A DNA stretch of 8,652 nucleotides, from NCBI GenBank assembly GCA_964545735.1, contig CAZJGS010000106.1, positions 1-8,652 of the forward strand, written 5' to 3'. Below are positions 1-6,836 of the stretch, one piece after another. The position numbers and the translations under genes were made by a program. The DNA comes from Pleomorphochaeta sp964545735. Lineage in GTDB: Bacteria > Spirochaetota > Spirochaetia > Sphaerochaetales > Sphaerochaetaceae. The notes below the pieces were generated by a model, which saw nothing but the letters and a program-made list of their open reading frames with translations, did no database searches and had not been told where the DNA came from. Within the stretch, counting starts at the first letter, position 1, and each line of letters begins with the position of its first letter.

Positions 1-58
1 GTAAATTGCAGTTTCCCTTCCGGTACTTCATTACATTATCACTTCCTTTAAACAAGTT

Positions 59-86
59 TTGATGACACATTCACAAATACTATTGT
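59..86 (+). promoter_or_regulatory. Candidate sigma-70-type promoter for the transporter gene
   Basis: TTGATG at 59-64 and TATTGT at 81-86 are separated by 16 bases, each matching four of six consensus positions. Transcription would start near 93 and leave a leader of about 45 bases before ATG 138. In DNA this AT-rich such matches are common, so this is only a candidate. Confidence 0.25.
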
Positions 87-137
87 TATTTAAAGGGTTT
101 CATGCTATTTTTTTTAAAATTATTTAAGGAAATTATA

Positions 138-761
138 ATGGAATCAAATAAAAAAGAACTATTTTTGTTCGCCCTATTTATTACCTCTATGGTTCTAGTA
201 AATACTATAGGAACAAAAATTATATCTCTATTCAATGTAAGGTTATCAGTTGGAATATTCTTTGTACCTATACTCTTTTTAGTTACAGATATTATAGGTG
301 AAGTAAAGGGTAAAAAACGAGCATTATTTTTTGTAAGAACCTCAATTATAATGTTGATTTTCCTTTTCTTAATGGTTGCTTTGTGTGTTGCAATTCCACC
401 TCATTCTAGTTATCATTTGAACACAGAATATAGCAATATTTTCGGTTCTACTCTTAGGATGACTTTAGCGTCACTGCTTAGTTTTACAGTAAGTCAAAAT
501 ATTGATGTTTTTATATTCTCGTTAGTAAAAAAAATAACCAAAGATAAACATCTCTGGATTAGAAATAATGTCTCAACAATGATAAGCCAATTATTTGATA
601 CAACTATTTTTATGTTTGTTGCTTTTTACCATATCAATGATAAATTTAATGCTGCTTTTATTGTTTCATTAATTGTCCCATATTGGATTTTTAAAGTCCT
701 ATTTGCAATAATTGATACTCCTTTATGTTATTTAGGGGTAAAATGGTTAAAAAAAGAATAA
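138..761 (+). CDS. yhhQ: YhhQ/VUT-family queuosine precursor transporter
   Basis: This is an inner-membrane protein of 207 residues, close to the usual 220 of the YhhQ (COG1738, VUT) family, which imports the 7-deazaguanine precursors preQ0/preQ1 for queuosine in tRNA. What I see is about six hydrophobic segments, the family-like stretch V-N-T-I-G-T-K at residues 21-27, T50-D51 followed by G54-E55 and G58 (the TDxxGExxG signature), and S-Q-L-F-D at 150-154 in the C-terminal half. I chose ATG 138 because AAGGA sits 7 bases upstream; an in-frame ATG at 102 would add twelve residues and has no good ribosome site. The gene stands alone, 66 bases before lon, with no clear terminator between them, so read-through into lon is possible. 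The family call is fairly firm; the exact substrate is inferred. Confidence 0.85.
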   Translation: MESNKKELFLFALFITSMVLVNTIGTKIISLFNVRLSVGIFFVPILFLVTDIIGEVKGKKRALFFVRTSIIMLIFLFLMVALCVAIPPHSSYHLNTEYSNIFGSTLRMTLASLLSFTVSQNIDVFIFSLVKKITKDKHLWIRNNVSTMISQLFDTTIFMFVAFYHINDKFNAAFIVSLIVPYWIFKVLFAIIDTPLCYLGVKWLKKE

Positions 762-827
762 AAAACACTACCCTCATAGATAATTTTTGATTATTTTTAC
801 TATAGCGACATAAATTATGGAGGAAAT

Positions 828-3290
828 ATGAAAGATATAGATCTAATGAATGAAGAGAAAGACCTTCCTTCTAACCTATTTATATTACCAGTTGGACCTG
901 TACCTGTTTTCCCAGGACTTTTAACACATTTGATGTTTACTGAAGTTCAGGACATTGATGTAATTAATAAAGCAATGAAACACGGGGGCATGATAGGCCT
1001 TCTATTAACAAAAGATGATTCGAGTGACATTGTAGATGATGAGCAATCTCTATTTACAGTGGGTACTGCAGCAAAAATTATAAAACAAATTAAACTCCCC
1101 GATGGCGGAGTTCATGTCTTTATTTCAACAATGAAACGTTTTGCAGTTACCTCTTTCTTAGACAGTGGTAAATATTTAATTGCTGAAGTCGAATATTTAG
1201 ATAATGAGGTTTATAATAAAGCCGAACTAATCCCTTGGGCAAGACAACTTTTTACTGAAATAAAAAAACTTGCTGATCAAGATCCTATGCTTAATGAACA
1301 ACTAAAACTTAATATGATAAATATTGAGGAGCCTAGTAAATTAGCAGATTTCTTGATTTCTAATCTTGAAATATCTGGTGAAGATCAACAAGAATTATTA
1401 GAATGTTTAGATATTAGAGAAAGAATTGAGAAACTTCTTATTCATATTAAGAATGAGCAAGAAATTTCAAGAATCCAAAAAAGTATTCTTTTTAAAGTAA
1501 ACAAAAAAGTTGAAAGACAACAAAGAGATTATTTTCTAAGACAAGAACTTAAAACCATTCAAATGGAATTAGGAATGGCAAGTGATCCTAAAAAAGCTTT
1601 GATTGCCAAATTAGAAAAACAGATCAGTGAAGTTGAACCTTATTTTAATGAAGAAGTAGGTGAAAAAGTTCTTGATGAGTTGGAAAAATTAAAAGGTATC
1701 GAAATGATAGCACCTGATTTCAATGTAACTAGAAACTATCTTGAAAATATTTTAAAACTTCCATGGAAACCTAGTGCTAAGAAAAAAATCTCAATTGCTG
1801 CAGCTAGAAAAGTTCTAAACAGAGACCATTACGGAATGAATGATGTCAAAGATAGAATCTTAGAATACTTGGCTGTTAGAGCCCTAAAAGAAGATAACAA
1901 AGGTGCTATTATTTGTTTTGTTGGCGCTCCTGGTGTTGGTAAGACTAGTATTGGTAGTTCCATTGCAAAAGCTCTTAATAAAAAGTATTTTAGATTTTCC
2001 GTTGGCGGAATGAAAGATGAAAGTGAAATAAAAGGACATAGAAGAACTTATGTTGGGGCTATTCCTGGTAAAATTGTTAAGGGTTTGCAAACTTGTAAAT
2101 CTAATAACCCTATTTTCTTAATTGATGAAATTGATAAAATGGGCCAATCTTTTCAAGGAGATCCCGCCTCTGCACTTTTAGAAGTACTAGACCCTGAGCA
2201 AAATAATACATTTAGAGATAATTACTTGGACTTACCTTTTGATTTATCTAACGTATTATTTATTGCAACTGCAAATAGTATTAATGGTATTCCAAGTCCC
2301 CTATTAGACAGGATGGAATTAATTGAAGTTGGTGGTTATACCGCTGATGAAAAAGTTCAAATTGGGAAAAAATATCTTGTTCCTAAATCTTTAAAGAAAA
2401 TTGGACTAAATAAAAAGGATATTGTTTTCACCCCTGCTATCTTAAAGAAAATTGCTGAAGAATATTCTAGAGAAGCTGGAGTTAGAAACTTTGAAAAGAA
2501 TTTAAATAAAATAAACAGAAAATTTGCTATGAAAATAGTTGAAACCAAAGATGGTGAATTACCTATTAAAGTTAATGACGATAATATTATTGAATATCTA
2601 GGTATCCCTTATTTTACAAGTGATAATATTATTGTAGCTAATAAACCTGGAATGGCGGTAGGTCTTGCTTGGACATCTATGGGCGGGGATTCTCTAGCAA
2701 TAGAATCTCTAGCTGCTAAAGGTAGTGGTAAATTACAGTTAACAGGTCAATTAGGTGATGTAATGAAAGAAAGTATTAATATTGCTTATACCTATTTAAA
2801 ATGTAATACAGACAAATACCGTCTAAGTGGTGATTATTTTACAAATTGTGATATTCATATCCATGTACCTGAAGGTGCTATCAAAAAAGATGGTCCTAGT
2901 GCTGGGGTTACTATGACGACAGCTATTTTTTCCTTAATTACTAACCAAATTATTAAAGCCGACCTAGCTATGACTGGTGAATTATCTTTAATGGGTAAAG
3001 TTATGCCAATCGGTGGTTTGAAAGAAAAAGTATTAGCTGCTAAAAGAAATAAAATTAAAGAAATTATTATACCAAAACAAAATAAAAAAGACTTGGATAA
3101 ACTTGATGAAAAGGTTACCAAAGGTATTACTTTCCATTTAGTTGATGATGTTTCTCAAGTACTCGAAATAGCTTTCCCTAATGATAAAACTTCAACTAGA
3201 CCAATTGTTGATAAAAAAGATAGCACAGATCAAGCTAAACTTATTAGTGAAGCCGTTTCTACAGCCATAAAGGAGGCCCTTCGTGGTTGA
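828..3290 (+). CDS. lon: ATP-dependent protease Lon (LonA type)
   Basis: Lon is a cytoplasmic homohexameric AAA+ serine protease that degrades misfolded and regulatory proteins. The 820-residue product has the full LonA layout: an N-terminal LON substrate-binding domain (about 15-215, with L-P-V-G-P-V-P-V-F-P-G), a helical and coiled-coil stretch (about 215-330, with R-D-Y-F-L-R-Q-E-L), an AAA+ module, and the peptidase domain. Visible motifs are Walker A G-A-P-G-V-G-K372-T, Walker B I-F-L-I-D433-E434, sensor-1 N483 in I-A-T-A-N, the arginine finger R495 in L-L-D-R-M-E, the nucleophile S691 in D-G-P-S-A-G, and K734 in G-G-L-K-E-K. The 43-residue S-to-K spacing equals that of E. coli S679/K722. 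GGAGG at 819-823 fixes ATG 828. A polar tail of about 30 residues follows the peptidase domain and makes it longer than the 784 of E. coli. Nothing suggests inactivation. No CIRCE-like or other heat-shock operator is visible in the 66-base upstream gap. Confidence 0.98.
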   Translation: MKDIDLMNEEKDLPSNLFILPVGPVPVFPGLLTHLMFTEVQDIDVINKAMKHGGMIGLLLTKDDSSDIVDDEQSLFTVGTAAKIIKQIKLPDGGVHVFISTMKRFAVTSFLDSGKYLIAEVEYLDNEVYNKAELIPWARQLFTEIKKLADQDPMLNEQLKLNMINIEEPSKLADFLISNLEISGEDQQELLECLDIRERIEKLLIHIKNEQEISRIQKSILFKVNKKVERQQRDYFLRQELKTIQMELGMASDPKKALIAKLEKQISEVEPYFNEEVGEKVLDELEKLKGIEMIAPDFNVTRNYLENILKLPWKPSAKKKISIAAARKVLNRDHYGMNDVKDRILEYLAVRALKEDNKGAIICFVGAPGVGKTSIGSSIAKALNKKYFRFSVGGMKDESEIKGHRRTYVGAIPGKIVKGLQTCKSNNPIFLIDEIDKMGQSFQGDPASALLEVLDPEQNNTFRDNYLDLPFDLSNVLFIATANSINGIPSPLLDRMELIEVGGYTADEKVQIGKKYLVPKSLKKIGLNKKDIVFTPAILKKIAEEYSREAGVRNFEKNLNKINRKFAMKIVETKDGELPIKVNDDNIIEYLGIPYFTSDNIIVANKPGMAVGLAWTSMGGDSLAIESLAAKGSGKLQLTGQLGDVMKESINIAYTYLKCNTDKYRLSGDYFTNCDIHIHVPEGAIKKDGPSAGVTMTTAIFSLITNQIIKADLAMTGELSLMGKVMPIGGLKEKVLAAKRNKIKEIIIPKQNKKDLDKLDEKVTKGITFHLVDDVSQVLEIAFPNDKTSTRPIVDKKDSTDQAKLISEAVSTAIKEALRG
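3271..3285 (+). promoter_or_regulatory. Ribosome-binding site and GTG start inside the end of lon
   Basis: AGGAGG at 3271-3276 lies 6 bases before GTG 3283, within the last codons of lon (stop TGA 3288-3290). It decides the start of the downstream U32 gene. It also implies translational coupling: ribosomes finishing lon are delivered onto the next start. Confidence 0.8.
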
Positions 3291-4572
3291 GCTACTGAGC
3301 CCAGCAGGTGATTTAAGAAAACTGAAGACTGCATTTGCATTTGGTGCAGATGCAGCCTATATGGGCTTACCTAAATTTTCACTACGAGCTAATGCAAAAA
3401 ATATTGATTTAGATCAAAGACAACAATTAATAGACATTAAAAATCAATATGATAACAAAAAGCTATATTGTGCTTTAAATATAATTTTTCATGAAGATCA
3501 ATTAGCTGATTTAAGAAATCAAGTAAAAGAATTAAAAGATTGGCCTTTTGATGCTTATATTGTAACCGATATTGGTGCTATGGATATTATTAAAAATGAA
3601 TTTCCTGATATGGAAGTTCATCTTTCAACTCAAGCTAGCTGTATAAACTCATCAGCTGCTCGAGTATATCACCGCTTAGGTTTTTCAAGAATAATTTTAG
3701 GGCGAGAAGCTTCTATTGCTGATATAAAGAATATTAAGCAAGCAGCTCCTGAAATTGAAATTGAAACCTTTGTTCATGGTGCTATGTGTATGGCTTATTC
3801 TGGTAGATGTTTATTATCTTCATACTTTTCTTCTAGAAGTGCTAACCAAGGAGACTGTGCCCACTCTTGTAGATGGAATTACAGACTAATGGCTAATGAA
3901 GGACTAGAGAAAGTTTTAAAGAGTGAAACTCTTGCACTTGAAGAATATGAGAGACCAGGAGAATACTATACTATTAGCGAAGAAGATGGTTTTAGTACTA
4001 TTTTAAGCAGTAAAGATTTATGCATGATTGATCATGTAGATGAATTAATTGATGCCGGTGTTAATAGTTTAAAAATTGAAGGCAGAATGAAAAGTATTTA
4101 TTACAATGCAGTTGCTACTCGTGCCTACAGAAAAGCTATTGATAAAGACCCTTTATTAAAGGAATATAGAAAAGATTTATTTAATATAAGTCATAGAAAA
4201 TATTCAACTGCTTTTTTCTATGACCCAACTGATGAAGATGATATTAGTGAACCAACTACAGATGGATATGAGCGAAACTATATATTTATTGGTATTGTTA
4301 ATGACGAAATTAAACCTGGTATTTGGGCTCTTGATGTACGTTTTCAAGTTAAAAAAGGTCAAACTATCGAATATATTGGTAAAGATGTATTAAATATTGT
4401 AGACAGTGATTTTGTACTATTAAATAGTGATTTTGAAGAAATTGATCAAATAGATCATGGTAAAGTTCAATATTTAAAAACTGATAAACCATTAAAAGAA
4501 GGTTATATTATCAGACGCTTAAATATGGGTGAAATAAAATCAACTAGAATTTTAAATAAAGATAGAAATTAA
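3283..4572 (+). CDS. Peptidase U32 family protein, TrhP/YegQ-like (tRNA hydroxylation)
   Basis: This 429-residue protein belongs to the U32 family. Despite the name, characterised members such as TrhP (5-hydroxyuridine at tRNA position 34), RlhA (23S rRNA) and UbiU/UbiV act in prephenate- or Fe-S-dependent hydroxylations. Seen directly: the N-terminal L-L-S-P-A-G-D and F-G-A-D-A-A-Y-M-G strands of the TIM-barrel-like part, and the U32 signature E161-T-F-V-H-G-A-M-C169 with G174-R-C176-L-L-S. Further cysteines are C192 and C196 in D-C-A-H-S-C-R, and C247 in S-S-K-D-L-C. C169, C176, C192 and C247 match the order and approximate spacing of the four Fe-S cysteines of UbiU. Length is close to the 453 of E. 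coli YegQ. The GTG start overlaps lon by 8 bases. An insertion sequence begins 5 bases after the stop codon but the reading frame is intact. TrhP versus another U32 subgroup is inferred, so no symbol is given. Confidence 0.88.
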   Translation: MVELLSPAGDLRKLKTAFAFGADAAYMGLPKFSLRANAKNIDLDQRQQLIDIKNQYDNKKLYCALNIIFHEDQLADLRNQVKELKDWPFDAYIVTDIGAMDIIKNEFPDMEVHLSTQASCINSSAARVYHRLGFSRIILGREASIADIKNIKQAAPEIEIETFVHGAMCMAYSGRCLLSSYFSSRSANQGDCAHSCRWNYRLMANEGLEKVLKSETLALEEYERPGEYYTISEEDGFSTILSSKDLCMIDHVDELIDAGVNSLKIEGRMKSIYYNAVATRAYRKAIDKDPLLKEYRKDLFNISHRKYSTAFFYDPTDEDDISEPTTDGYERNYIFIGIVNDEIKPGIWALDVRFQVKKGQTIEYIGKDVLNIVDSDFVLLNSDFEEIDQIDHGKVQYLKTDKPLKEGYIIRRLNMGEIKSTRILNKDRN

Positions 4573-4577
4573 AATAT
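4571..4577. repeat. Target-site duplication, left copy (AAAATAT)
   Basis: AAAATAT directly abuts the left inverted repeat and recurs exactly at 6531-6537 after the right one. Its first two bases are the last two bases of the U32 stop codon TAA. If the element ends are set one base further out, the duplication becomes 5 bases (AAATA); the sequence alone cannot separate the two readings. Confidence 0.75.
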
Positions 4578-4604
4578 CCTGAATTTCTATAATTTTGTAC
4601 ATAG
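4578..4604 (+). repeat. Left terminal inverted repeat of the IS
   Basis: The 27 bases run from CCTGAATTTCT to TTTTGTACATAG. They match the reverse complement of 6504-6530 at 25 of 27 positions; the two differences lie in the centre (ATA here, CTG on the other side). Confidence 0.9.
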
Positions 4605-4674
4605 GTTTTAACCTCAATATCATTAATAATATTAAAATTATGTTGTAAAAAGAATTAGATACTAGCCTTAGGGG

Positions 4675-4703
4675 TTGTTTTATTATTATTTTCTATGTAC
4701 AAT
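4675..4703 (+). promoter_or_regulatory. Candidate transposase promoter
   Basis: TTGTTT at 4675-4680 and TACAAT at 4698-4703 are separated by exactly 17 bases. The -10 box matches five of six consensus positions, the -35 box three. Transcription would begin near 4710, just before the ribosome site of the transposase. The -10 box lies inside the palindrome at 4693-4714, so a protein bound there should block the promoter. Confidence 0.5.
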
Positions 4704-4714
4704 TTTATACATAG
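4693..4714. repeat. Subterminal palindrome made of terminal-repeat half-sites
   Basis: CTATGTA (4693-4699) and TACATAG (4708-4714) are perfect inverted arms with an 8-base centre. The left arm with its flank (4689-4702) equals 14 bases at the right end of the element (6500-6513). The right arm with its flank (4703-4714) matches 11 of 12 bases of the left end (4593-4604). It therefore holds two inverted copies of the inner half of the terminal repeat and is a likely transposase binding site over the promoter. Confidence 0.65.
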
Positions 4715-4722
4715 AGGCACTT

Positions 4723-6486
4723 ATGAAGAACGTAATTATCAAACATTTCAACAAAACTACTGGTAAAACCTACTTATATTGGGGGCACTCAACATACATA
4801 AGAGGACAGAAGTATCCAAAAGTCGAAAAAGTGAGTATCGGAAGCATAGACGAAAGGGAAGAATTTTTTCCCAATAAGAGCTTTCTGAGCTTTTCTGCAG
4901 ACGAACAATTAGCAACAGGTTTAGTGAAAGAACCCTATCTTCCTCTCTATAGTAAAGCAAGCAAAGAGACCTATGAAACAAAGATGTATGGTTTTACAGC
5001 TTTACTTGAAACTGCAGCAAAAGATACAGGAGTATGGAATTCACTCAAGAGAGTTTATCCATTAGATTGGAAAATTATGTTAAGTTCTGTTGAATCAATG
5101 ATGACTTATCCGAGTAGAGCCTTATATAGTCCAAAACACTTCAATGATGTTTGTTGGAGTTCCAATATAACTCCGGTATCTGAACCTGCAATAACAAAAG
5201 CTTTGGAGGCAATAGATTTAAACTCAAAAATGCGCTTTTTTAACGAGCTAGAGAAATACACTGCTAAAACAGAAGTAGAAGAAATTGCAGTAAATGCTCT
5301 CGACACTACTTCCATTTCTACCTATTCATCAATGTTAGAATCAGCAAAATATGGTAAAAATAAAGAAGGTGATTCACTTCCTCAAATTAACCTTTTAATG
5401 ATTTGTAATGCATCCACTGGTATTCCTATGTATTATAGAATGCTATCAGGCAATACTTCAGATAAAATTGTTATAGATACTACGATAAAAGATTTAAAAG
5501 CTTCAAAATTTAGGAAAGGTGTTGTTCTTGTTCTCGATAGAGGTTTTTATGCAGAGAGTAATATGAAAATGCTCTTAAGCTCTAATTTCACTTTTTTAAT
5601 AGGATTACCCTTAACAGCAAGTATATATACGAAGGCAATTCATGAGTCTATTGGAGTTATCACTCAAACAGATAACTACTGTGCTGCCATTAAGAAACAA
5701 ATTTGGTCTAAAGATTACAATATTGAAGCCCCTAGACGGGGCCGTGGTAAAAATTCATATGATATGGAAATTTATCTATTCTTTGATTTTGACAAACAAG
5801 CAAATGAAAAAAAAGCTTTAATTAAAAAGTTTAGTGAAGATTTAGAAAGATTAAGAGACAATCCCTCTTTAGCTCAGGGTAGCAACTATTATTCTAAATA
5901 TTTCATCATAGAAACAAAAACAATAGAAATAACAGAGAGCAATAAAGAGACTGCAGACACTAAAAAGACAAAGGAAATTATTGTAGCAATAAAGAGCAAT
6001 ATAATAACTCAAGATGAAAGATTTGAACGATGTGGATATTTTGGCTTCTTAGGTCCTAAGGGAATAGGTCATGAAAAAGTTTTATACTATGCAAAGAATC
6101 GTGATCATATTGAAAAAGATTATGAAGCTTTTAAAACTAAAATGAGAAGACCAAGACACAGTCTTGAAGAAAAATTAGAAAGTAAAATTTTCTTAGTTTT
6201 TATTGCAACAATATTAGAAATGAGGATAAGGCAAAAGATGGATGAGTATCTTTTGTATAGAATTTATAGTTTCAACTCTCTCAGGGATGAGATTCTGAGC
6301 ACCAAATATATTAAGCCAGAAAATAAAACTTTTCCTCAAGGATACTGGGATACGTTTCCTCTAAAAGTACAAAAAATATTCCATATTTTTAAAGTTGTTG
6401 ATGATAAATTACTCAACAAAGACATCGATACTATTGTTCATAGAGAACTAAGAAAGAGAAAAAAAGCTGCTGGTTTAATAGATTAA
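4723..6486 (+). CDS. IS1634-family DDE transposase (IS4 superfamily)
   Basis: This 587-residue cut-and-paste transposase would recognise the 27-bp repeats and catalyse transposition of the element. Catalytic residues visible in order are D194 (A-L-D-T-T-S-I-S), D272 (V-L-D-R-G-F-Y) and E464, the last inside a Y456-x3-R460-x3-E464-x6-K471 signature close to the Y-x2-R-x3-E-x6-K of the IS4 superfamily. The roughly 190 residues between D272 and E464 fit the insertion domain known in Tn5-like RNase-H folds. The basic C-terminus (R-K-R-K-K) and the Y-P-K-V-E-K-V-S-I-G segment near residue 30 also fit IS1634 proteins. I chose ATG 4723 because GAGG lies 5 bases upstream at 4714-4717; a frame extension to 4675 would use the -35 box as its start codon and read through the palindrome. 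No frameshift or lost catalytic residue is seen. Confidence 0.93.
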   Translation: MKNVIIKHFNKTTGKTYLYWGHSTYIRGQKYPKVEKVSIGSIDEREEFFPNKSFLSFSADEQLATGLVKEPYLPLYSKASKETYETKMYGFTALLETAAKDTGVWNSLKRVYPLDWKIMLSSVESMMTYPSRALYSPKHFNDVCWSSNITPVSEPAITKALEAIDLNSKMRFFNELEKYTAKTEVEEIAVNALDTTSISTYSSMLESAKYGKNKEGDSLPQINLLMICNASTGIPMYYRMLSGNTSDKIVIDTTIKDLKASKFRKGVVLVLDRGFYAESNMKMLLSSNFTFLIGLPLTASIYTKAIHESIGVITQTDNYCAAIKKQIWSKDYNIEAPRRGRGKNSYDMEIYLFFDFDKQANEKKALIKKFSEDLERLRDNPSLAQGSNYYSKYFIIETKTIEITESNKETADTKKTKEIIVAIKSNIITQDERFERCGYFGFLGPKGIGHEKVLYYAKNRDHIEKDYEAFKTKMRRPRHSLEEKLESKIFLVFIATILEMRIRQKMDEYLLYRIYSFNSLRDEILSTKYIKPENKTFPQGYWDTFPLKVQKIFHIFKVVDDKLLNKDIDTIVHRELRKRKKAAGLID

Positions 6487-6503
6487 ATTGCTTCTAAAAT
6501 TTT

Positions 6504-6530
6504 CTATGTACAAAATCAGAGAAATTCAGG
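6504..6530 (-). repeat. Right terminal inverted repeat of the IS
   Basis: This reads CTATGTACAAAAT to GAAATTCAGG on the plus strand and is the reverse complement of the left repeat with two mismatches. Its inner 10 bases, together with four bases inside the element (6500-6513), recur exactly at 4689-4702 near the transposase start. Confidence 0.9.
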
Positions 6531-6537
6531 AAAATAT
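6531..6537. repeat. Target-site duplication, right copy (AAAATAT)
   Basis: Exact copy of 4571-4577, directly outside the right inverted repeat. Joining 4577 to 6538 restores the presumed pre-insertion sequence, in which the U32 stop codon is followed within about 25 bases by the hairpin at 6552-6584. Confidence 0.75.
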
Positions 6538-6551
6538 TGAAAACAAATATT

Positions 6552-6584
6552 AAAGGCAACAAATATAAAACATTTGTTGCCTTT
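6552..6584. terminator. Strong, probably bidirectional intrinsic terminator
   Basis: AAAGGCAACAAAT (6552-6564) pairs perfectly with ATTTGTTGCCTTT (6572-6584): a 13-bp stem with a 7-base loop. On the plus strand it is followed by CTTT, and on the minus strand the tail is T-rich as well. Before the insertion sequence arrived it lay about 20 bases after the U32 stop and so closed the lon-U32 transcript. From the other side it lies 22 bases past the stop codon of the minus-strand outer-membrane remnant, so it probably served two converging genes. Confidence 0.85.
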
Positions 6585-6605
6585 CTTTAAATAAAACTAA
6601 TTCAA

Positions 6606-6722
6606 TTAAAATTTATAACTAGCACCTACTGAAGGCATCATATTAACTATTATACCATTACTTGCTCTTTCTAAGTCTCCAGTTGCATTTGTCAATAAAT
6701 TTATAATCAAAATAACAGGTAA
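6606..6722 (-). pseudogene. C-terminal remnant of an outer-membrane beta-barrel protein
   Basis: Read on the minus strand, this stretch is an open frame of 38 codons ending in TAA (6606-6608), just past the end of a bidirectional terminator. Its last residues, M-M-P-S-V-G-A-S-Y-K-F, have alternating hydrophobic positions and end in phenylalanine, which is the classic C-terminal beta-signal recognised by the BamA machinery in diderm bacteria. The preceding G-D-L-E-R-A-S-N-G-I-I-V-N would be a turn and a strand. Upstream the frame soon hits TGA (just before residue A-L-P-V), there is no start codon or ribosome site, and the rest of a barrel is missing, so this is a decayed end of a gene. The reading is pattern-based; a chance open frame of this length cannot be fully excluded. 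Confidence 0.45.
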
Positions 6723-6795
6723 TGCTCATATTTATTGTATTCCCTATTAAATTTTAAATCCCATATTTTTTTTAATCCTCTTCACATCTTTAATA

Positions 6796-6836
6796 AATCT
6801 ATCTGATTGAAAAAAATAGCAGCCAATCAATAGATT
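6796..6836. repeat. Imperfect inverted repeat at the 5' edge of the kinase frame
   Basis: AATCTATCTGATTG (6796-6809) and CAATCAATAGATT (6824-6836) are inverted arms pairing over 13 bases with one bulged C, around a 14-base A-rich centre. It overlaps the point where the HipA-like frame opens. It could be an operator, an RNA hairpin in the leader, or a scar of a lost element; no T-tract follows, so it is not a good terminator. Confidence 0.5.

Larger units (their letters stand above)
4578..6530 (+). mobile_element. Complete IS1634-type insertion sequence, about 1.95 kb
   Basis: The element is bounded by near-perfect 27-bp terminal inverted repeats starting CCTGAATTTCT and is flanked by an AAAATAT duplication. 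It contains a single full-length DDE transposase gene filling most of its length. Size, a 5- to 7-base duplication and the R-x3-E-x6-K transposase signature fit the IS1634 group of the IS4 superfamily. With intact ends, intact flanking repeats and an open transposase frame, it looks recent and possibly still mobile. Between the left end and the transposase lie about 118 non-coding bases with the promoter and a palindrome; only 17 bases separate the transposase stop from the right repeat. Confidence 0.9.

Noticed and set aside
1..51. A plus-strand frame ending in TAA at 49-51, and a minus-strand ATG at 31-29 with AGGAAG upstream
   Set aside because: Each could be a gene end or a gene start cut by the window edge, but 10 to 16 codons are too few to choose between them or to recognise a protein.
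762..827. Promoter for lon in the gap after the transporter gene
   Set aside because: TTGATT at 787-792 and several TA-rich hexamers occur, but no pair has a 16-18-base spacing with a convincing -10 box; a promoter there is possible but not supported.
1884..3121. Three minus-strand open frames inside lon (1884-2090, 2357-2548, 2855-3121)
   Set aside because: They lie opposite a well-conserved coding frame, lack ribosome sites and show no recognisable domain; they are shadow frames.
4757..5315. Two minus-strand open frames inside the transposase gene
   Set aside because: Shadow frames opposite the DDE transposase; no ribosome sites and no recognisable domains.
6757..6829. Minus-strand frame of about 24-29 codons ending in F-I-K-D-V-K-R-I-K-K-N-M-G-F-K-I
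   Set aside because: It looks faintly protein-like but is short, has no start codon, overlaps the kinase frame and the inverted repeat, and open frames of this length are common by chance in AT-rich DNA.
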